Positions 26,785 to 35,086 of a stretch of 64,000 nucleotides of DNA are shown here, in pieces; the first letter of the stretch is position 1; every line of letters begins with the position of its first letter. The notes under the pieces were generated by a model. It was not told the DNA's origin. It was given only the letters and a program-made list of their open reading frames with translations, and searched no databases. The stretch covers positions 3,250,749 through 3,314,748 of the forward strand of contig NZ_HE997181.1 of NCBI RefSeq assembly GCF_000312425.1. Reading direction: 5' to 3'. This stretch comes from Reyranella massiliensis 521 (GTDB taxonomy: Bacteria; Pseudomonadota; Alphaproteobacteria; Reyranellales; Reyranellaceae). The position numbers and the translations under genes were made by a program.

Positions 26785-29544
26785 TCAGAACAGAGCGTTT
26801 CTGTAGCCTGGGGAGACCTGACCAAAACCTAGTCGATCGTTAACCTCCATGAGACGCGTTAACACCTCCAGATCCGTCGCTCTCTCACGAAGGCCATATG
26901 CAGCTAGAACTGCATCATCCAACGCTTTTCGCGGGGGGCTCGACATAAATTGATATGGCGACACTTTTCTGCGACGGAGGCGCTCTGAAGCAGCAGAGGG
27001 AAGTGCCTCCAACTCGCGAGCCAATCTCGACATCGATCGATCACCGCCCTCTAACAAAAGATAGGGCCGATATTGCCGCGATCCTTCCACAACAAAAGGT
27101 GGAACAATCGGGAAGGTCTCCAATGATCGCCGCAGAGGAAAGCTTGCTCCGATTCGATAATCCCCTGTGGCTCGAAGCCAAACATAGAAAACTCTTGATT
27201 GCAGCAAGCTCCGAACTGCGGCCTCAGTTCCGTCAATATAGTACACACTTGACAGGGGTACTTGATCTTCAGAAAGCTCCATCAGTTGCAACGGCAATAT
27301 GCCGTTTGCAAACGCAAACCGGGTTGCACCTGGCGGAGGTCGTTGCCATGCAGACTCACCTCTCAAGGGGCGTAAGAGATCAGCGCCAAAATCGATTCCC
27401 ACCGAAGGTAGCTCTTTGATCATTCGTGGAACTACTACCGGGGGATCTGTCTCATCCTCTAAGCTCGGGACCAAATACTTAGGGATCCCATTCATTCTTT
27501 GAAAGCTAGTTAGATCAACTGAACTCCGATCCCTTGGGTCAAGTAAGATCAAATCGGCCTTCGCGATCCCACGCGAGAAGAGATTCTGATTCTCAGGCAG
27601 TCGCCTTATTCGCGGCAGCTTCAGCTCAAATGGGATACCCCCTCCGCGATAACTTACCTGCCCTGAAAGTATGTCCAGAATTGCATTCGCATCCGTATAC
27701 CTGACTACTTGCCAACCTTCCGCACTGGCAGCTGTAAGCGCTGACAGCTTGGGCGTCTCGGCCGTTACTACTATCTGCTGCTTTAGCTCACCCGAGTTCA
27801 ACTCAAACCCACTAGCGAACTTTGGGAAATCGAGCTTAGATAAAATGTCTTGAGGCACTCTCAAGTTTGCAATGATGGCAGGCCGGAATTGTCGATCATG
27901 TGAAAAGATCGGCAAAGCAAAAGTCTTGATTACGTATTCAGAGAAGTCTGCAAAATCTGCCCTTCGCTGACGAACTTCAACATAACCTCGCAGTGACCGC
28001 TTCTTGAGATGTGACTTCACATCGAAGGAAGACGAAAACAAGATCGAACGAGAATGCCTTCTGTCCGAGCCCCAAGTATTCTCGGAAGCTAGATCCAACC
28101 GGTTCTCTGTTGGCATCTTGTTCTGTGCCTCCAGCCCAAAGGCAAGGACTACTAAGACGTCTCGCTTTCGACTTCTCAGAAATCTTGTAAGCTGATTCTT
28201 GCCCTTGCACAGTAACGCTGCGCCAACAACTAGCTCCGCCATACGAGTATGCGCGTTGCCGCGATGGCCGCGATGACGGAGCGGCGACCTAACGAGAGCA
28301 GTATCGACTATCGCATCGTAAGTTCGCTTCACGGCACCAGGCCTTGAATTGAAGCGTTCCAGTCCATCTATCGGCCGATCTGATGGTAAGATAGGTGCCA
28401 GTAAAACGACGCATTCGCTCGCTAACGAGAAGTGCGCGACAGAGCCTGTTTGCTCAAGAGACCAAACAGCTTCCAAGAGGTCCCCTTCTTCGCCGACGAA
28501 AATCGCCACGCCATATCTCGTAACATCTATCGGGACCTCTTGGGGTTCGACTAAATGTATGACACCACGCTCACTCGGATCACGACGCCCAATAACCACG
28601 TCATATTGAGCTTCTGCATCATCTACATTAGTGTCGTTAGGTTCCCAGCCCGGATACCAATCGGGTGACCGAAAGTACTTCGCCATCCGTTCGGCTGAAC
28701 GGCCACAAAGAACAATCAAGATGTCCGCAGCTCGGCGCTTCTTATCTGCTCCTTGTGCATTATCAATTTCTTCCAACTGTTCGCCAAGCACTTCGGCTCC
28801 GAGAAAAGTATCAAGATTTTCGTCGGCTAGGCCATCGTCAATCTCCGAATGAATATCAATTGAGAGCGCGTGCGCTATCCTGCGTGCTTCAGCTAGAATC
28901 TCATCAGCAAGATCTGCTGCTTTGATTTTTTCCCTAAGTGCTTCCGGTATTTGGACGCCACAGGTTGTTTCATCAGTGTCAACTACGTTGATCTCACGCG
29001 TGCTGCTCGTCGGTGCCGGCAACCTGCCGTCGAAAATTGCTCGCAGCACTGAGCGAACGACAATTGGGCGGATTAGAAGATTGCGACGCCACTGACGAGC
29101 TCGAGCATCATCAAGCCGATTGCTCACAAACTCGAAAGCGCTTTTGGCAACTGATGTTGCCGAGGTATCGGCACCGAAAAGCGACAAATCGAGCAACGAT
29201 AAGGGCGCCTCAGCCTCTATCGCTGATTGTTGGGACTTTAAACTATCCCATAACTCCGAAGGATATCCGACAAATGCGTCGCCCCGCCAAAGAAAGACAT
29301 CACACCACGGGCCGCCAATGCGGATCTGTCTCACTTGGTCGGTAGGCAGCAGCTTTACATCAGTCGCGCGATAGACCTGGAAGCCAGTTATGATTCCAGA
29401 ATGATCAGTCGGGACTGAACATTCAGCGGTATACCATGAATTGGAATTTTCGCTGCTCGCGAAACACGGCAGTGCAAATCCTGTTTCCTGAAAGGCCACG
29501 TAACCGCTTAAGTAGAGTTCCTGAGGGGAGAATTCCTCGACCAT
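26785..29544 (-). CDS. Large unknown island protein with MmeI-like target-recognition C-terminus
   Basis: A 919-residue protein of unknown function. The N-terminal and central 750 residues match nothing I recognise. I see no Walker A, no helicase motifs and no methyltransferase SAM or NPPY/F motif. Residues about 765-817 (SSVYYIDG, then LLQSRVFYVWLRATGDYR, then LETFPIVPP) and about 873-905 (LDDAVLAAYGL, then EVLTRLMEVNDRL) strongly resemble the target-recognition and helical tail of MmeI/type IIL methyltransferases. It may bind DNA. The ATG at 29544 shares a base with the upstream stop (TGATG). A GTG at 29547 is an alternative start. Low GC marks it as acquired. Likely part of a defence or toxin system (inference). 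Confidence 0.8.
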   Translation of the reverse strand: MVEEFSPQELYLSGYVAFQETGFALPCFASSENSNSWYTAECSVPTDHSGIITGFQVYRATDVKLLPTDQVRQIRIGGPWCDVFLWRGDAFVGYPSELWDSLKSQQSAIEAEAPLSLLDLSLFGADTSATSVAKSAFEFVSNRLDDARARQWRRNLLIRPIVVRSVLRAIFDGRLPAPTSSTREINVVDTDETTCGVQIPEALREKIKAADLADEILAEARRIAHALSIDIHSEIDDGLADENLDTFLGAEVLGEQLEEIDNAQGADKKRRAADILIVLCGRSAERMAKYFRSPDWYPGWEPNDTNVDDAEAQYDVVIGRRDPSERGVIHLVEPQEVPIDVTRYGVAIFVGEEGDLLEAVWSLEQTGSVAHFSLASECVVLLAPILPSDRPIDGLERFNSRPGAVKRTYDAIVDTALVRSPLRHRGHRGNAHTRMAELVVGAALLCKGKNQLTRFLRSRKRDVLVVLAFGLEAQNKMPTENRLDLASENTWGSDRRHSRSILFSSSFDVKSHLKKRSLRGYVEVRQRRADFADFSEYVIKTFALPIFSHDRQFRPAIIANLRVPQDILSKLDFPKFASGFELNSGELKQQIVVTAETPKLSALTAASAEGWQVVRYTDANAILDILSGQVSYRGGGIPFELKLPRIRRLPENQNLFSRGIAKADLILLDPRDRSSVDLTSFQRMNGIPKYLVPSLEDETDPPVVVPRMIKELPSVGIDFGADLLRPLRGESAWQRPPPGATRFAFANGILPLQLMELSEDQVPLSSVYYIDGTEAAVRSLLQSRVFYVWLRATGDYRIGASFPLRRSLETFPIVPPFVVEGSRQYRPYLLLEGGDRSMSRLARELEALPSAASERLRRRKVSPYQFMSSPPRKALDDAVLAAYGLRERATDLEVLTRLMEVNDRLGFGQVSPGYRNALF

Positions 29545-30371
29545 CACAGGAACCCTTTAGCTTGAAAATAATCCAGTGCGATTCGCGAGATCTCTTCGAA
29601 GTATTCATCGGGAGCGGAATTCGGCTGCCAATCATACATTTCCCAGGCCACTCCAGTCGCCGACAGCTTTGCAATGAGGTGCTCGTGCTTCGCCGTCCCG
29701 CTCTCGAGTAACTGCTTGGGAAGAATTGCCAACACAGCATTTCCTTTCAATTGAACATGCTGATCATAAGCAACCTCTATCGCCGACGCCCTTTTGTCTG
29801 GTCGATTACTACCACCAGAGGTAGCAAGCTCGGTTATTGTCAAATAACTCCGAGCAGCGCTTTCCCATATCTCGAGCTTTTGCTTAAGCCCTTGCTGAAC
29901 TTCTGCTTTGAAGTAAGCGTCAACGGAGCCAAATGCCCATCCAACCAGTTTGGCTGCCGATGCGAGACTTGGAGATAGTTCATAATCTTCAAGCTTTACA
30001 TATGGATCAGGCCGATCGCCGAAAATTCCAGCGAATGCTCCGCCAGTATCAAAGGGATAAACGTGATAAGGCGTAACCAAGTTTTGGGGGTTAACAATGA
30101 ACACAAAGGGAAACCGATTTATTTGGTCTGACTTCGCATCGGCTTCACTTACTCGATAAGCTGGCCTGAGCAAAAAGAAGTAGAGCAGGTCCTTCTTAAA
30201 GACCTTGCAACGTCTCGTTTCGAGTTGCCCGACGTCGATTATTTCTCGCGCAGCACCTACCGCTGTTACATGCACTAATGGTAGTTCCAAGGGGATGGAG
30301 ACCTGAGCATTTTCCTTGCCTCTGATTTCGCGCTTGGCTGCCCCGGTAGTGCGCCGCTTTATGCCATTCAT
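29544..30371 (-). CDS. Island protein with distant DarT/ADP-ribosyltransferase-like features
   Basis: A 275-residue protein. ATG 30371 is chosen because GGAGGT lies nine bases upstream. An in-frame TTG at 30419 would add 16 residues without a better site. The layout recalls DarT/DUF4433-like ADP-ribosyltransferases: PLVHVTAVGAAREIIDVGQL (His34) near the N-terminus, DLLYFFLLRPAYR (residues 61-73), a conserved-looking HVYPFDTGGAF (103-113), and RASAIEV with Arg194 and Glu199 as a candidate catalytic Glu. This is a weak, motif-level similarity, not a confident family call. The stop is fused to the start of the 919-residue gene, so the pair is made together. Confidence 0.72.
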   Translation of the reverse strand: MNGIKRRTTGAAKREIRGKENAQVSIPLELPLVHVTAVGAAREIIDVGQLETRRCKVFKKDLLYFFLLRPAYRVSEADAKSDQINRFPFVFIVNPQNLVTPYHVYPFDTGGAFAGIFGDRPDPYVKLEDYELSPSLASAAKLVGWAFGSVDAYFKAEVQQGLKQKLEIWESAARSYLTITELATSGGSNRPDKRASAIEVAYDQHVQLKGNAVLAILPKQLLESGTAKHEHLIAKLSATGVAWEMYDWQPNSAPDEYFEEISRIALDYFQAKGFL

Positions 30372-30577
30372 GTCTATCCCACCTCCCACCCGACTACTAT
30401 ACGGTGCATCTCCTCTCAATCAATGCACCCCATGGTCGAGCGCTGATCCGAGAGCAATGACTGCGCCCAACCATACCAACGCGACTTTCAATGGCCTTCA
30501 AGAAGGGTCGATATGCGGATAGCGTCAGGGCAGCGCTTACTAGCAACTTGCAAGACGTCGACGACGAATATCGTCCC

Positions 30578-31993
30578 TCACCCCTCCGCTAACTTCGCAG
30601 CCAGCCGATTATGCGTCGCCACGACCGGCGCCATGTCCATCGTCACAATCTCGCCGTCCTTCACCACCACGCGGCCGTTGATCACCGTCGTACGGGCGGG
30701 CTGCGGCGCGCAGAAGAGGACGGCGGCGACGGGATCGTGGAGCGCGCCGGCATAGCCGATCGTGTTCAGGTCGAGCGTGAAGAAGTCGGCGCACTTGCCG
30801 GGTTCGAGCGAGCCGATGTCGGAGCGGCCGAGCACGCTGGCGCCGCCCAGAGTCGCGAGTTCCAGCGCCTCGCGCGCCGTCATCCATTCCTTGGCGCGCA
30901 CGGGATGTGACTGCGAGAGGTGCATGTACTTGCGCGGCCCCTCGGGCGGCAGCAGCCCGAGCCGCAGCCGCGCCAGCAGCATGGCCTGGCGCGCCTCCAT
31001 CAGGATGTTGGAGGAGTCGTTGCTGGCCGAGCCGTCGACGCCGAGGCCGACCTTCACGCCGGCCGCCATGTACTTCTTGATCGGCGCGATGCCGGAGCCG
31101 AGGCGCATGTTCGAGCACGGGCAATGGGCCGCGCCGCAGCCGGTCGCCGCGAACTTCTTGATCTCGTCGTCGTCGACATGGATGGCGTGCGCGAACCACA
31201 CGTCCTCGCCCAGCCAGCCGAGCGACTCCATCCAGTCGACGGGGCGCAACTGGAAGCGCTCCAAGGTGTAGCGCTCCTCGTCGAGGGTTTCGCAGAGATG
31301 GGTGTGGAGCTTCACCTTGTAGTGCCGCGCCAGCTTCGCCGTCTCGGTGAGCAGCGAGGTCGTGACGGAGAACGGCGAGCATGGCGCCAGCACGATCTGG
31401 GTCATCGAGCCGATGCCGGCGTCGTGATACTTCTCGATGACCCTCTGGCTGTCCTTCAGGATGAAGGGCTCCTCCTCCACGCAATCGTCCGGTGGCAGCC
31501 CGCCCTTGGATTGGCCGAGCGACATCGACCCGCGGCTGGCATGGAAGCGCACGCCGATGTCGCGTGCGGCCTCGATCTGGCAATCGACGTTGTTGCCGTT
31601 CTTGAAGACGTAGGAATGGTCGAAGACCGTGGTGCAGCCGGAGAGCGCCAGCTCGGCGAGGCCGACCAGGGTGCTGGCGCGCGAGGCTTCCGGCGTCGTC
31701 CGCGCCCAGACGCGATAGAGCGCCTTGAGCCAGGGGAAGAGGTTGTTGTCCTGCGCGCCGGGGAAGTTACGGGTGAGCGTCTGGTTGAGGTGATGGTGGG
31801 TGTTGACGAAGCCCGGCAGGCAGATCTGGCCGGTGAGGTCGATCACCGTGTCGGCGGTGGCCGGCAGCTCCTCGTTGGGGCCGACCTGCTTCAGGACGCC
31901 GTCCACGGCATAGAGCCCGGCGTTCTTCAGCTCCCGGCGCCCGCCGTCCATGGTGACGAGGACGGACGCATTCCTTGCCAGCAGCGTCGCCAT
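30578..31993 (-). CDS. 8-oxoguanine deaminase-like amidohydrolase (TrzA/AtzA superfamily)
   Basis: A 471-residue cytoplasmic metal-dependent deaminase. Landmarks are FVNTHHHLNQTLTRNF near residue 65 (8-oxoguanine deaminases usually have HHHLYQTLTR), FHASRGSMS, THLCET with a zinc His near residue 233, HAIHVDD near residue 265, and GVDGSASND with the catalytic Asp near residue 320. The family converts 8-oxoguanine to urate. Relatives act on hydroxy-triazines, so substrate assignment is probable, not certain. A LacI-type palindrome lies 46 bases upstream of the start. Confidence 0.83.
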   Translation of the reverse strand: MATLLARNASVLVTMDGGRRELKNAGLYAVDGVLKQVGPNEELPATADTVIDLTGQICLPGFVNTHHHLNQTLTRNFPGAQDNNLFPWLKALYRVWARTTPEASRASTLVGLAELALSGCTTVFDHSYVFKNGNNVDCQIEAARDIGVRFHASRGSMSLGQSKGGLPPDDCVEEEPFILKDSQRVIEKYHDAGIGSMTQIVLAPCSPFSVTTSLLTETAKLARHYKVKLHTHLCETLDEERYTLERFQLRPVDWMESLGWLGEDVWFAHAIHVDDDEIKKFAATGCGAAHCPCSNMRLGSGIAPIKKYMAAGVKVGLGVDGSASNDSSNILMEARQAMLLARLRLGLLPPEGPRKYMHLSQSHPVRAKEWMTAREALELATLGGASVLGRSDIGSLEPGKCADFFTLDLNTIGYAGALHDPVAAVLFCAPQPARTTVINGRVVVKDGEIVTMDMAPVVATHNRLAAKLAEG

Positions 31994-32038
31994 TTTTCGC
32001 CGATCCCACCCCGTTCCAACCCGGGCCAGAATAGGCAA

Positions 32039-32052
32039 TGCAATCGATTGCA
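32039..32052. promoter_or_regulatory. 14-bp palindrome with LacI-family operator pattern
   Basis: TGCAATCGATTGCA is a perfect palindrome fitting the TGNAANCGNTTNCA pattern of LacI/GalR-family operators. It lies in the 160-base divergent gap, 46 bases from the deaminase start and 102 bases from the beta-helix gene. No LacI-family gene is in the window, so the regulator would be encoded elsewhere. Confidence 0.5.
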
Positions 32053-32153
32053 CCAGCGGAGAATGCCCCGCCCAGGTCACAGCGGTGCCACTGGGCCAAT
32101 CCGGTTCGCCTCGGATACGCTGTCGCGGCAACAAACCGTGCGTGGAGGGCAGA

Positions 32154-33230
32154 ATGGCCAAGCTGCAAATGGGGCGACGCGCCATAGCGGCCGTGATCGC
32201 GACGGCGGCCGCGGCGGCGGCCCCCCTGCTCGGCGCCCGCGCCCAGAGCCAGGCCCCGCGAGAGCAGGATCGCAGTCGCCCGCCGGCGGAGGGCGGCCGC
32301 GACCGCAGCGGACTCATATGGGCCCGCAACGAAACCGAATTCGCCCAGGCGCTTCAGAGCGGCGCGGACGACAGGTACGTTCCCATGTTCGATCCGCGCA
32401 CCCAGGTCACGCTGACCAAGACCGTCACCGTGCGCCAGAGGAACAACGACGGAAGCCCCTGGGGCGCCAACGGGAACTTCGCCCGGGTCGACTGGGGCGG
32501 TCCCGCCGATGCCGACATGATCGTCTATCGGGGCGTGAAGGGGGTGCAGAACCGCGGGTTGTTCCTCGAGAAGTTTTCTCTTTCCGGCAACGGATACAAA
32601 GGCGCCCCCTGCGGCGCCTGCCTGAAGCTCTATGCACCGGACGGCGACGAGGGCGCGCTCTACAAGTTCACCTTGCGCGACATCTACACCTCCTACGGGA
32701 CCTACGGCATCGTGCTGCAGGGCGCGGTGTTCGAGGGCATGTGCGAGAACGTCCATGGCGAGAACCACCGCAAGGACGGCATGCTCATGCAGCACACCAA
32801 CATGCGTCGGGACAATCGCGGCATCGTTTCCAACGTCCAGCTGATCCACCCGAACATGAGTCGCAACATGGGGGCGGGCGTGCGATCCGTCTATTCCTGC
32901 AATGCGGCCTTCGGTTCGTTCATTCTCAATGCCGAGGGCGGCATCGTCGCGCCGGACGGGCTGCGGGTCGGCTTTGCCAACAACGGGGAGAACACGGGCG
33001 AAGCCGTCTATGTCGTGCCGAGCAACGGCTACGGGTCCAACATCCTCTACAGCGAAGGCTCGACGGACGGCTCCACCCATGCCCGCGAGTTCGTCGACGG
33101 CCAATGGAAGAGCGTCGGCAAGCCGCAACTGTACCTGCTGTCCCGGGGCGACGGCGTCAACGAGACTGGCAATCATATCGCGACCTACGGCAATGCCGTC
33201 GGCAATCGCGGCATTCGAACCGTCAAGTAG
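32154..33230 (+). CDS. Exported protein, possibly a right-handed beta-helix
   Basis: A 358-residue exported protein with an Arg-containing, Ala-rich signal peptide (GRRAIAAVIATAAAAAAPLLGARA). It has a polar Pro/Arg-rich linker and then a repetitive strand-rich domain (FTLRDIYTSYGTYGIVLQ, and later NRGIVSNVQLIHPNMSRN) typical of a pectate-lyase-like parallel beta-helix. A small Cys pair occurs in APCGACLK. The ATG at 32154 follows GGAGGGCAG. No catalytic residues can be named with confidence. Possible carbohydrate binding or lyase activity is inference only. Confidence 0.68.
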   Translation: MAKLQMGRRAIAAVIATAAAAAAPLLGARAQSQAPREQDRSRPPAEGGRDRSGLIWARNETEFAQALQSGADDRYVPMFDPRTQVTLTKTVTVRQRNNDGSPWGANGNFARVDWGGPADADMIVYRGVKGVQNRGLFLEKFSLSGNGYKGAPCGACLKLYAPDGDEGALYKFTLRDIYTSYGTYGIVLQGAVFEGMCENVHGENHRKDGMLMQHTNMRRDNRGIVSNVQLIHPNMSRNMGAGVRSVYSCNAAFGSFILNAEGGIVAPDGLRVGFANNGENTGEAVYVVPSNGYGSNILYSEGSTDGSTHAREFVDGQWKSVGKPQLYLLSRGDGVNETGNHIATYGNAVGNRGIRTVK

Positions 33231-33231
33231 A

Positions 33232-33251
33232 GCGGCTGCTTTCCCAGCCGC
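33232..33251 (+). terminator. Weak hairpin after the beta-helix gene
   Basis: A perfect 7-bp GC-rich stem (GCGGCTG at 33232-33238, CAGCCGC at 33245-33251, 6-base loop) begins one base past the stop codon. No T-tract follows, so intrinsic termination is doubtful. It may protect the 3' end of the mRNA. Confidence 0.3.
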
Positions 33252-33344
33252 AGAGCGGGAGCGGCCCAGGACAGGATTTGGTCGCCGCGGCGCGGCCGCG
33301 CTATCGTCGGCAGGCTTCGATCCTTCAGGAAACGCCCGCTCGCC

Positions 33345-35075
33345 ATGACCCAAGACGCCCAAAAAGACAGCAGCACCTACTGGAAGAAATCGCGCGTCGA
33401 GTTGCGCGCTGCCGGCTTCGATCCGGACCGCACGGCCAAGACGACGGCGGTGGTCACCATCGCCAGCGCCTGGACGAACGCGCATCGCTGCAACAACCGG
33501 GTGCGCGGCATCGCCGACCTGCTGGTCGAGCTGCTGGCGGAGCGCGGCGGACAGGGGCTGGTCGTGGGCGCGCCGGCGGTGTCCGATGCCTTGACCCAGG
33601 GAACGCCGACGGCGGGCTACAGCCTCGTCTCGCGCGACGTCGTCGCGGACTGTTTCGAGATCGGCCACTACGCCCATCACGGCGACGCGATGATCGTCAT
33701 TTCCGGCTGCGACAAGACCGGCGCGGCCGCGCTGATGCCGCTGGCCCGCACCAATGCGTTCGGGCTCGTCCTTTATCCCGGCACCAGCTCGCCGGGCAAG
33801 GTGAGCTTCGAGCCGTGGGCGGCCAAGGGAACCAACCTCACCATCATGGACTATGCCGAGGGCCGCGCGGCGCAGGAGGCGGGCCGCATCTCGGCCGCCG
33901 AGCTGGTCGAGCTGGAGCGCAACGTCATGCCGGGCAGCGGCACCTGCGGGGCGATGTTCACGGCCAATACGATGAGCACGACCGCCGAGGCCATCGGCAT
34001 GATGCTGCCGCGCGGCGCCTCGCATCCCGCCGACTACGACGCGGCCAGCGACATCCATGCCGACGTGCGGGCACAGGCGCGCGCCTCGGTCGAAGCGCTC
34101 TACCGGCTGATGGAGGCCGGCATCCGCCCGCGCGACATCATGACCCTGCGCGCCTTCGAGAACGCCATCACGACGGTCTATGCGATGGGCGGATCGACCA
34201 ACATGTATCTCCACCTGCTCGCCATCGCGCGGGCGGCCGAGGTGCCGCTCACCATCGAGCGCATCCAGGAGATCGGCGAGCGGGTGCCGCTGATCAGCAA
34301 CCTGCAGCCGCACGGCCCCTATGCGATGACGAGCCTGCACGCCATCGGCGGCGTGCCCGTCGTGATGAAGGAACTGCTGCGCGCCGGCCTGCTGCATGGC
34401 GACGTGATGACCGTCACCGGCAGGACTCTGGCGGAGAATCTGGCCGCAACGCCGACCTTGGAAGAGATCGGCAAGCAGGACATCGTCCGTCCGGTCGGCC
34501 AGCCGGTCGCGCCGGCCAACAACCATATCAGCGTGCTCCGCGGCAACATCGCGCCGGAAAGCTGCGTGCTGAAGCTCTCGGGCAAGACTCTGGAGAAAGG
34601 CGAGTTCCGCGGCACGGCGCGCGTGTTCGACTCCGAGGCCGACACCATGAAGGCGATCCGCGCCGGCGAGATCAAGCCGGGGACCGTGATCGTGGTCCGC
34701 AATGTCGGCCCCGTGGGAGGGCCGGGCATGCCGGAGATGGTGATGCTCACCATCCAGCTCCAGGGCCGCGGGCTGGGCGAGGACGTGGCGCTGATCACCG
34801 ACGGCCGCTTTTCCGGCGTGAGCCACGGCATCCTGATCGGCCATATCTCGCCCGAAGCTGCGCGCGGCGGGCCGATTGCGGCGGTACGCGACGGCGATAC
34901 GATCGTGATCGATCCCGGCCAGCGGACCCTGAACGTCGACCTGTCGGATGCCGAGATCGCCAAGCGCATGGCCGAGTGGCGCGCGCCTGATCCGGCGGGC
35001 CGGCTGAGGCCGGGCTCGGTGCACGACAAGTACGTCCGGCTGGTCTCGTCGGCGCATTACGGCTGCGTGGTGTGA
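33345..35075 (+). CDS. IlvD/Edd-family dehydratase
   Basis: A 576-residue Fe-S cluster dehydratase of the dihydroxy-acid dehydratase / phosphogluconate dehydratase family. Likely cluster Cys are in AHRCNN, SGCDKTG near residue 125, and GTCGAMF near residue 205. The C-terminal GRFSGVSHG and [11 protein letters not shown] are diagnostic. The pairing with a PhyH dioxygenase, away from ilvBHC, suggests a sugar-acid or hydroxy-acid catabolic enzyme and not the branched-chain biosynthetic IlvD (inference). It ends 11 bases before the next gene. Confidence 0.88.
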   Translation: MTQDAQKDSSTYWKKSRVELRAAGFDPDRTAKTTAVVTIASAWTNAHRCNNRVRGIADLLVELLAERGGQGLVVGAPAVSDALTQGTPTAGYSLVSRDVVADCFEIGHYAHHGDAMIVISGCDKTGAAALMPLARTNAFGLVLYPGTSSPGKVSFEPWAAKGTNLTIMDYAEGRAAQEAGRISAAELVELERNVMPGSGTCGAMFTANTMSTTAEAIGMMLPRGASHPADYDAASDIHADVRAQARASVEALYRLMEAGIRPRDIMTLRAFENAITTVYAMGGSTNMYLHLLAIARAAEVPLTIERIQEIGERVPLISNLQPHGPYAMTSLHAIGGVPVVMKELLRAGLLHGDVMTVTGRTLAENLAATPTLEEIGKQDIVRPVGQPVAPANNHISVLRGNIAPESCVLKLSGKTLEKGEFRGTARVFDSEADTMKAIRAGEIKPGTVIVVRNVGPVGGPGMPEMVMLTIQLQGRGLGEDVALITDGRFSGVSHGILIGHISPEAARGGPIAAVRDGDTIVIDPGQRTLNVDLSDAEIAKRMAEWRAPDPAGRLRPGSVHDKYVRLVSSAHYGCVV

Positions 35076-35086
35076 GGGAGGACGAG

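Larger units (their letters stand above)
26765..30577. other. Low-GC two-gene genomic island
   Basis: Between a plus-strand gamma-glutamyltransferase (stop at 26764) and a minus-strand deaminase (stop at 30578) lies a 3.8-kb block. Its base composition is visibly lower, with lines as low as about 38% GC against 65-68% around it, and its codon use is more balanced. It holds two coupled minus-strand genes and about 200 bases of upstream DNA. I see no integrase, transposase, tRNA or flanking direct repeat. It sits between the 3' ends of convergent genes, a neutral insertion point. Horizontal acquisition is the best explanation. Confidence 0.8.

Noticed and set aside
26785..29544. Calling the 919-residue island protein a type IIG restriction-modification enzyme
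   Set aside because: Only the recognition-like tail fits. The NPPY/F motif, SAM-binding motif and a PD-(D/E)XK nuclease motif are not visible.
26785..30371. Calling the island pair a DarTG toxin-antitoxin system
   Set aside because: The large partner shows no macrodomain, which DarG must have, and the small protein matches DarT only at motif level.
30920..34990. A 1356-codon open frame on the plus strand
   Set aside because: It runs antisense to the deaminase gene and out of frame with the beta-helix and IlvD genes, has Arg/Gly/Ala-biased composition and no domain motifs. It is a GC-rich shadow.
33345..35075. Naming the dehydratase gene ilvD
   Set aside because: There is no branched-chain amino acid context and the neighbour is a PhyH dioxygenase. 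The family also includes sugar-acid dehydratases.
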